Of a stretch of DNA of 39,793 bases, positions 34,710-39,793 are shown piece by piece (within the stretch, counting starts at the first letter, position 1; the number at the start of each line of letters is the position of its first letter). The notes beneath the pieces are model-generated. The model was given only the letters and a program-made list of their open reading frames with translations. It was not told the origin of the DNA and searched no databases. Source of the stretch: Balneolaceae bacterium. Its GTDB lineage: Bacteria; Bacteroidota; Rhodothermia; Balneolales; Balneolaceae. The translations under genes were made by a program, and so were the position numbers. The stretch lies in the NCBI GenBank assembly GCA_007134695.1, contig SLKI01000031.1:1-39793 (forward strand), in the 5' to 3' direction.

Positions 34710-35990
34710 ATGCATCTCCTCATGCCTGCCAGGTGGATAAAATTGACCCTCGTACTTCTGCTTCTGCTGATCGGTGCGGGATCCTATATCTATAACCAGT
34801 TTCTGATCGAGAAGATCAGAGAACATGAAAGCTCAAGCGTTGAGTTGTGGGCAAAAGGGATCGAGTTCAGTTATGCGCCTGAGCATGAGCAGGTGAGTAC
34901 GAACCTTCGATCGGCAATCGATATCCTCTCCGGAATTCCGGAAGTGCCCGACAGTGTAATCGTAAAAATTCGGGACGCGGAATTGATCCGGTCCACATAT
35001 GATTTTGTACAAGAACACCTGATCACCGTCGACCGGTTTCAGATACCGGCAGTGGTCGTTGATGAACATGGAAATTTCCTTCACTATAATGGTGTGCGCG
35101 AATCGGATCTGGGGCCTGGTCTGATCCGCCAGTTTTCACAGATCCACGATCCGGTCGAGATCGTTATTGAAGGTGAACATTTTCAGCAGTCGCAGCTTAT
35201 CTATTACGGCGAGAGCCAGACCATTCAGTATCTTCGTTATTTTCCGTACGTCCAGTTCGGACTTCTGGCCCTCTTGTTGGGAATTGGGTACATGAGTTAT
35301 CGGAGCATCACCCGGTCGGAGCAGTCAAACCTTTGGGTCGGCATGGCGAAAGAGACGGCCCATCAGCTTGGAACTCCGATCTCGAGTCTCTACGGGTGGA
35401 TTCAACTCCTGCACGAGAAGGTGGAGGATCGATCCGAGTCGGGTAAAATCGTCGCTGAAATCGAGAACGACGTCAGCAGGCTTAGAGATATTGCCGAACG
35501 TTTTAACAAGATCGGATCGGACCCCGAACTCCATGTAATGAGACTCGAACCGATAATTGACCAGGTGATACAGTATATGGAGAACCGGCTTCCCAGGCTC
35601 GGCAAGCAGGTAGATGTTCGAAAATCGGTCGACGCTGATATCGAAGTAAAACTGAATCCGGAGCTGTTTCATTGGGCGCTCGAAAACCTAATCAAAAATG
35701 CGATGGATGCCATACGGGAAAATTCAGACTCGGCGTATCTTGCCATTCACGCTTCACGTACTGATCATGAGGTCCATATCGATATCGAAGATTCGGGAGC
35801 AGGGATCGAGCGAAAAAATATCGGTGAGGTGTTCAAGCCCGGTTTCAGTACCAAAAGCAGAGGCTGGGGCCTCGGGCTTAGCTTGACCCGGAGAATCATC
35901 GAAGATTATCACAAGGGCACGATTCAGATTCTCTATTCAGAACCGAAGAAGGGAACCCGTATTCGTATCTCCCTGAAGTCATCCCTGTAA
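34710..35990 (+). CDS. PorY-like membrane sensor histidine kinase
   Basis: 426-aa kinase with two membrane helices (about 9-25 and 185-203) bracketing a periplasmic domain of about 155 residues. The H-box MAKETAHQLGTPISSL places the phosphorylated His at 218. The HATPase domain shows LENLIKNAMDAI, DSGAGIE and GWGLGLSLTRRIIEDY. The KETAHQLGTP H-box and architecture match PorY, the kinase that phosphorylates PorX in type IX-secreting Bacteroidota, and porX is 9.6 kb upstream. The orthology is by recognition and needs a tree. An ECF sigma factor lies convergently beside it. ATG at 34722 is an alternative start. Confidence 0.82.
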   Translation: MHLLMPARWIKLTLVLLLLLIGAGSYIYNQFLIEKIREHESSSVELWAKGIEFSYAPEHEQVSTNLRSAIDILSGIPEVPDSVIVKIRDAELIRSTYDFVQEHLITVDRFQIPAVVVDEHGNFLHYNGVRESDLGPGLIRQFSQIHDPVEIVIEGEHFQQSQLIYYGESQTIQYLRYFPYVQFGLLALLLGIGYMSYRSITRSEQSNLWVGMAKETAHQLGTPISSLYGWIQLLHEKVEDRSESGKIVAEIENDVSRLRDIAERFNKIGSDPELHVMRLEPIIDQVIQYMENRLPRLGKQVDVRKSVDADIEVKLNPELFHWALENLIKNAMDAIRENSDSAYLAIHASRTDHEVHIDIEDSGAGIERKNIGEVFKPGFSTKSRGWGLGLSLTRRIIEDYHKGTIQILYSEPKKGTRIRISLKSSL

Positions 35991-36099
35991 TTTTCTGGAA
36001 AGAGGATGTTCAATCGGTTTTGTAAGCAAGAAGACTTTATCTGAATCCCAAATACTACCGATTTTTATAAGTGGTCGATCGGTTGGGCCCAACAGTTGT

Positions 36100-36720
36100 T
36101 CAGTTGTCCAGGTAGCCTCGGTTTTTGGCATATTCGGCAAGCTGGCTTTTGAGCAGGTTTCTTCCCCGGTGTAGCCTGGAGCGGATCGTTCCGATTGGGA
36201 CATCCAGCATGTTGGCGATCTCCTCATAGGTGAACCCTTCCACATCACAAAGCAGAACAACGGTGCGAAAATCTTCGGGCAGGCTTTCAAGCGCACCGGT
36301 GATATTGTCGTCCATCAACTGCCTGTACATCTTGTCTTCCATGTCGGTGGTATCCGTTCGTTCATCACGCACCGTTTCATAGAAGGTGGATATCTCATCG
36401 TAATCTACTTGCTGAGGCTTTTTCGAGACCCGGCGGTAATTGTTGATGTAGGAGTTTTTCAGAATTCGGAAGAGCCACGCTTTGGCATTGGTTCCCTTTT
36501 CGTAACTGCTGAAAAATCGGTATGCCTTGACGATCGAATCCTGCACCAGATCTTCTGCATCGTTCGGATCCGAGGTGAGACGGAGCGCAAAGTTGTAGAG
36601 CGCATCCAGATAGGGAAGGACTTCGTATTGAAAATCCTCCTGTTTATTACGTTCTTTATCCGTCAGCTCTTCCATCCCTTTTGACTTTATTTTATCGCCG
36701 ATCAATTCCATCCCGTGCAA
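36100..36720 (-). CDS. ECF-type RNA polymerase sigma factor
   Basis: 206-aa sigma70-family factor with region 2 (ALYNFALRLTSDPNDAEDLVQDSIVKAYRFF, seen as DAEDLVQDS and AKAWLFRILKNSYIN, about 45-105) and region 4 (SLPEDFRTVVLL, GFTYEEIANML, GTIRSRLHRGR, about 148-190). The N-terminus contains several Met codons (1, 4 and 16), so the start is uncertain. No anti-sigma gene is next to it, which is unusual for classical ECFs and fits control by a partner such as PorX, as reported for SigP in Porphyromonas; that link is inference. A 281-base upstream gap probably holds its promoter. Confidence 0.88.
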   Translation of the reverse strand: MHGMELIGDKIKSKGMEELTDKERNKQEDFQYEVLPYLDALYNFALRLTSDPNDAEDLVQDSIVKAYRFFSSYEKGTNAKAWLFRILKNSYINNYRRVSKKPQQVDYDEISTFYETVRDERTDTTDMEDKMYRQLMDDNITGALESLPEDFRTVVLLCDVEGFTYEEIANMLDVPIGTIRSRLHRGRNLLKSQLAEYAKNRGYLDN

Positions 36721-37001
36721 CCTTTGCGATTCGCCTATTACCCTGCACTACAATAACTTGACTCTCCGCGGAAAATTGCCTGTGATCGAATAATGCTCCC
36801 TGCTTCTTCTAATATTCATTTCAAATATACTCAATTGCGGGATTTTTAACTGAATTGTTTTCCGAATTGAGCCGACAACAGGTGTCTATTCTTTTTCAAT
36901 TAAACCGAACCTTCAACCTATATAGCACAAGGCGTCAAAAATGGTATATACTATTCTAACCTGTTGCGATAAAAAAAGTTGCAATCTTTCTCCCGATAAT
37001 A

Positions 37002-38156
37002 TTACTCCTCCTGATAAATGGTAACTCGCGGCAGCTGATCCGGAGCAAATGCGAGCATTTCCCACGCCTTGTTCGATAGCTTGATACCATCATCTGAGTG
37101 GCGGTCGTTGATTCTTACAAAGATGCCGCGGCCGTTGGCCGGATTTTCGATATAGACGATACTTCCGAGAGACATGTTGGGGTGAGCTGCCGTCAGCTGT
37201 GACGGATTGTAAAGTTCACCACTGGTAGTCGGGGTTGCTCTTTTCTCTTCGTCATATCTAGTGGCTGGCATTTCTCCGAGATTTTGGCGGCCTGCTCCGG
37301 CACGATAGGGATTTTCACGGATATGCGTTGGGGGGAGTAGGACTGTGAGGCTATGTCCCCGTACAAGATTATCCAAATCGGTCTCCGGATTCAATGCCTC
37401 CAGCTCTCTTCTTGTCATTGAGAATCGTTCTGCGAGATCTTCGACAGATTCACCGGACTCCACTCGATAGGTTACATAGCGTCCCTGCGGTGTCGACTCC
37501 TCAAAATCCTCCTCCACACCCGGAATACGAGGAATCTCACGCACGATCAGCCGCTGTCCCACCCGAAGCATATCACCCTCCAGGTCATTGAGCCTCCGAA
37601 GCTCTTCGGTTGTCATGCCGTGTTCTCTGGCGATTCTGTTCAGAAAATCTCCACTTTGTACAATGTAATAGGTGCTTTGCCTTCGTTCTTCGGTCGCTTC
37701 TGTTCGGGGTTCAGCAGGGGAATCGGGCAGTGTTTCACCAGTCTGTTCACCGGCTTCGGGGTAGATCAGAATTTCCTGCCCGACACTTAACACGTTTGTC
37801 TGCAAGCTGTTCCACTGTTGCAGCTCTGCTATCGTCACTCCATAATTCCGGCTGATGGAAAACAGCGTCTCTCCGGCTTCTACTGTGTGAATGACAGCAT
37901 CTTCCCGTTCGGGAGGCGCGATTCGAAGTTCCATACCGATCTCAAGATGATCATCCTCCAGTTCATTCCACTGCCTGAGTTCGGTTACAGTGATATCGTA
38001 TTGATTGGCGATATTGTAGACGGTATCGCCGGATTGAACAATATGTGTCGTGTCGGTATGCTGGGCGTTGAGATTTGCAGAAGTCAATACAAGGAGTAAG
38101 GTCAGAAGCCAAACCCCTCGTATGGAAAGCTTGTTACTCATCGATCTCCTCCTCAA
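37002..38156 (-). CDS. LysM-repeat cell-wall protein with RlpA-like double-psi beta-barrel domain
   Basis: Exported protein of up to 384 aa. A signal peptide ends near LNAQ. Four LysM repeats (about 37-80, 88-132, 161-205 and 228-272; VQSGDTVYNIANQYDIT, VEAGETLFSISRNYGVT and relatives) should bind peptidoglycan. The C-terminal region (about 300-380; GSIVYIENPANGRGIFVRINDR, seen as VRINDRH and IKLSNKAWEML) resembles the RlpA double-psi beta-barrel, a fold used by some lytic transglycosylases. Whether it is catalytic is unclear. The preferred start is ATG 38141, preceded by GAGGAGGAG and overlapping the TPR gene stop by 8 bases; 38156 is the longest alternative. Confidence 0.85.
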   Translation of the reverse strand: MRRRSMSNKLSIRGVWLLTLLLVLTSANLNAQHTDTTHIVQSGDTVYNIANQYDITVTELRQWNELEDDHLEIGMELRIAPPEREDAVIHTVEAGETLFSISRNYGVTIAELQQWNSLQTNVLSVGQEILIYPEAGEQTGETLPDSPAEPRTEATEERRQSTYYIVQSGDFLNRIAREHGMTTEELRRLNDLEGDMLRVGQRLIVREIPRIPGVEEDFEESTPQGRYVTYRVESGESVEDLAERFSMTRRELEALNPETDLDNLVRGHSLTVLLPPTHIRENPYRAGAGRQNLGEMPATRYDEEKRATPTTSGELYNPSQLTAAHPNMSLGSIVYIENPANGRGIFVRINDRHSDDGIKLSNKAWEMLAFAPDQLPRVTIYQEE

Positions 38157-38469
38157 GTTCTTGCAGGGCTTCTTTCAATTCCTTCAGAGTTTGGTGTTCG
38201 TCCTGACGTCGTGCGATCTCCAGCCCCTCCCGGAAACAGGTTTCCGCATCTTCAATTCGATCCAGAACCAGATAGAGTTTGCCGAGATGGTAGTAGGTGC
38301 CGACATATTCGGGGTCATTTCTGTAAATCGACTCGAATAACTTCAACGCCTTTTCTACCTGATTGTTTTTCAACAGTTCCAATGCGAGTGCAAATTTCGA
38401 AAAAGAATCGGAGGGATTCTTCTTAATATAGCTGGCCAGTTTGCGGATGCGATCCCTGTTTTCGCTCAT
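38134..38469 (-). CDS. Small TPR-repeat protein
   Basis: 111-aa cytoplasmic-looking protein without signal or membrane segment. About two and a half tetratricopeptide repeats are visible (FSKFALALELLKNNQVEKALKLF around 20-45 and YYHLGKLYLVLDRIEDAETCF around 57-78), so it probably mediates protein contacts. The acidic C-terminus (EEEIDE) is encoded by the same GAGGAG bases that serve as the ribosome-binding site for the LysM gene. It lies 10 bases after the aroC stop, making an aroC-TPR-LysM operon likely. Confidence 0.8.
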   Translation of the reverse strand: MSENRDRIRKLASYIKKNPSDSFSKFALALELLKNNQVEKALKLFESIYRNDPEYVGTYYHLGKLYLVLDRIEDAETCFREGLEIARRQDEHQTLKELKEALQELEEEIDE

Positions 38470-38479
38470 GATCCTGCAG

Positions 38480-39679
38480 TTAATTCGATTCTTTACGATT
38501 CACTTCCCTGTCATATCGCTTTTTAATCTCGTCGAGCGAATCCCCTCCGAACTTCTCCAGGAATGCGTTTGCCAGAACCGGAGCGATCACATTTTCCGCC
38601 ACAACAACGGCACGCGGCAGTGCACACACATCGGAGCGTTCATAACGGGTATCCTTTTCCTCTTTGGTAACCATATCCACAGTCTTCAGAGGTTTGATCA
38701 TGGTCGGGATCGGTTTCATCGCGCCACGTATAATCAGCGGCATTCCCGTCGTTACGCTGCCCTCCAGGCCCCCCGCACGATTTGTACGCCTTTGGTATCG
38801 GTCATCCTCCCACATTATTTCATCGTGTACCTGGTGGCCGGGCCTGCGAGCCGCTTCAAATCCGAGGCCGATTTCGACACCTTTCATCGCCTGTGTGCTC
38901 ATGATAGACCGGGCGATCTCACCGTCCAGCTTGCGGTCCCAGTGGACATAGCTCCCAAGCCCGGCAGGCAGCCCGGTGACGATGATTTCATAGCTTCCAC
39001 CCAATGAAGAGCCCTCTTTTCTCCTCTTTTTGATCTCCTCTCTCATCGCTTTGCCGAGAGACCTGTCCAGGCATCGCACATCCGATTTGTCGGCCTGATG
39101 GCTAACCTCCTCCGCTCCCTTTTGGATCAGCGGGGCAGTGATCTTCCGAACCTGATCCCAGCTTTCATATCCGACCGATCCGATATTCAGAACATGAGCT
39201 CCGATTTCAATACCAAACTGTTTGAGGAACAGCCGTGCAATCGAACAACAGGCGACCCTCATTGCGGTTTCCCGAGCACTCGAGCGTTCGATTACGGGAC
39301 GGATATCATCGAAACCATACTTCTGAACACCTGTCAAGTCGGCATGGCCGGGCCTGGCAAGCGTAACCGGTTCCACCCCGTCGCCATCTCCCCCTTTGGC
39401 CATCACTTTCGGCCAGTTGCTGTCATCTTTTTTGTATGCCCGGTTTGGCATACGGAGCGAGATAGGAGATCCGATCGTTTTTCCGAATCTGACCCCACCG
39501 GTAATTGTAGCCCGGTCTTTTTCAAAAGCCATACGGCCTCCACGTCCATACCCTTTCTGCCGGCGCTCGAGCTGTTCGGCGATCTCCTCTTCGGTCAGCG
39601 GCACACCCGCCGGCACTCCTTCAACAATACCTGTAATTTCCGGGCCGTGAGACTCTCCGGCTGTCAAATACCGAATCAT
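38480..39679 (-). CDS. aroC: Chorismate synthase
   Basis: Last enzyme of the shikimate pathway, converting EPSP to chorismate with reduced FMN; 399 aa, a usual length. Family signatures are GESHGP at 8-13, RRQKGYGRGGRM at 39-50, RPGHADLTG, ERSSARETAMRVA and the C-terminal RSDVCALPRAVVVAENV. Leads the minus-strand operon with the TPR and LysM genes; no other shikimate gene is in the window. Confidence 0.95.
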   Translation of the reverse strand: MIRYLTAGESHGPEITGIVEGVPAGVPLTEEEIAEQLERRQKGYGRGGRMAFEKDRATITGGVRFGKTIGSPISLRMPNRAYKKDDSNWPKVMAKGGDGDGVEPVTLARPGHADLTGVQKYGFDDIRPVIERSSARETAMRVACCSIARLFLKQFGIEIGAHVLNIGSVGYESWDQVRKITAPLIQKGAEEVSHQADKSDVRCLDRSLGKAMREEIKKRRKEGSSLGGSYEIIVTGLPAGLGSYVHWDRKLDGEIARSIMSTQAMKGVEIGLGFEAARRPGHQVHDEIMWEDDRYQRRTNRAGGLEGSVTTGMPLIIRGAMKPIPTMIKPLKTVDMVTKEEKDTRYERSDVCALPRAVVVAENVIAPVLANAFLEKFGGDSLDEIKKRYDREVNRKESN

Positions 39680-39744
39680 ATAGACGAGTCATTATTGTGA
39701 AAGTCAAAAGATACTGAAATTTTATTTCTGATGAGGAGGGATCC

Positions 39745-39793
39745 GGGCCGCCACTTGCGGCTCGGCGGCCCCTGGAACACTTGCGGTTCGGCG
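39745..39793. repeat. GC-rich inverted and direct repeat at the right edge, cut by the window
   Basis: GGGCCGCC (39745-39752) and GGCGGCCC (39764-39771) form a perfect 8-bp inverted repeat. CACTTGCGGCTCGGCG (39752-39767 region) recurs with one mismatch as CACTTGCGGTTCGGCG at 39778-39793, 26 bases later and running into the window end. Composition is much more GC-rich than the preceding upstream region of aroC. It may be the start of a tandem array or a large hairpin. Confidence 0.6.

Overview
The window looks like chromosomal DNA of a Bacteroidota/Rhodothermota-type bacterium, most likely a Balneolales-like marine or saline organism. Supporting evidence is the type IX secretion regulator PorX, a PorY-like kinase, a secreted metalloprotease with a type IX C-terminal sorting domain, Reg_prop/Y_Y_Y sensor architecture, weak Shine-Dalgarno use at many genes, and acidic proteins such as the trigger factor. 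The taxonomic placement is inference. I see no phage, insertion sequence, CRISPR array, rRNA or plasmid gene; this is an ordinary core/accessory chromosome segment.

Layout. 1-6.0 kb: the 3' part of a propeller-type sensor histidine kinase, a secreted M24 peptidase, a nitrilase-family amidase and a beta-barrel-like protein. 6.1-10.5 kb: a sulfur operon (two half-size YeeE/YedE channels, an iron persulfide dioxygenase fused to two rhodanese domains, and a SulP anion transporter), preceded by a recognisable sigma70-like promoter and a paired direct repeat. 10.9-14.6 kb: a lone receiver-domain protein, then a minus-strand SDR / aldehyde dehydrogenase / YhdH operon. 14.8-19.2 kb: lipoprotein M28 peptidase, membrane-anchored DsbA-like protein, gamma carbonic anhydrase, HemW. 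19.2-22.8 kb: type IX cargo metalloprotease, TrhO, alpha/beta hydrolase. 22.9-25.8 kb: ComEA-like protein, PorX, TsaE and a small unknown protein. 25.9-30.5 kb: sodium/solute symporter overlapping thiamine diphosphokinase, then NrnA and an HtrA-type lipoprotein protease. 30.6-34.6 kb: CutA, tRNA-Leu(UAG), and the classical tig-clpP-clpX proteostasis cluster. 34.7-39.7 kb: PorY-like kinase, an ECF sigma factor, a LysM/RlpA-like cell-wall protein coupled to a TPR protein, and chorismate synthase.

How it fits together. The most interesting theme is regulation of type IX secretion: PorX, a PorY-like kinase and an ECF sigma factor, which form one pathway in Porphyromonas, lie within about 13 kb here, with a type IX cargo protein nearby. 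The second theme is a compact sulfane-sulfur uptake/oxidation/export operon whose first rhodanese domain has lost its catalytic cysteine. The third is a symporter-thiamine kinase pair that suggests thiamine uptake and salvage. Several small repeat structures (a coding 15-bp minisatellite, a G9 tract in hemW, heptamer repeats in two intergenic gaps, a 37-bp-phased repeat and a GC-rich repeat at the right edge) are recorded separately.
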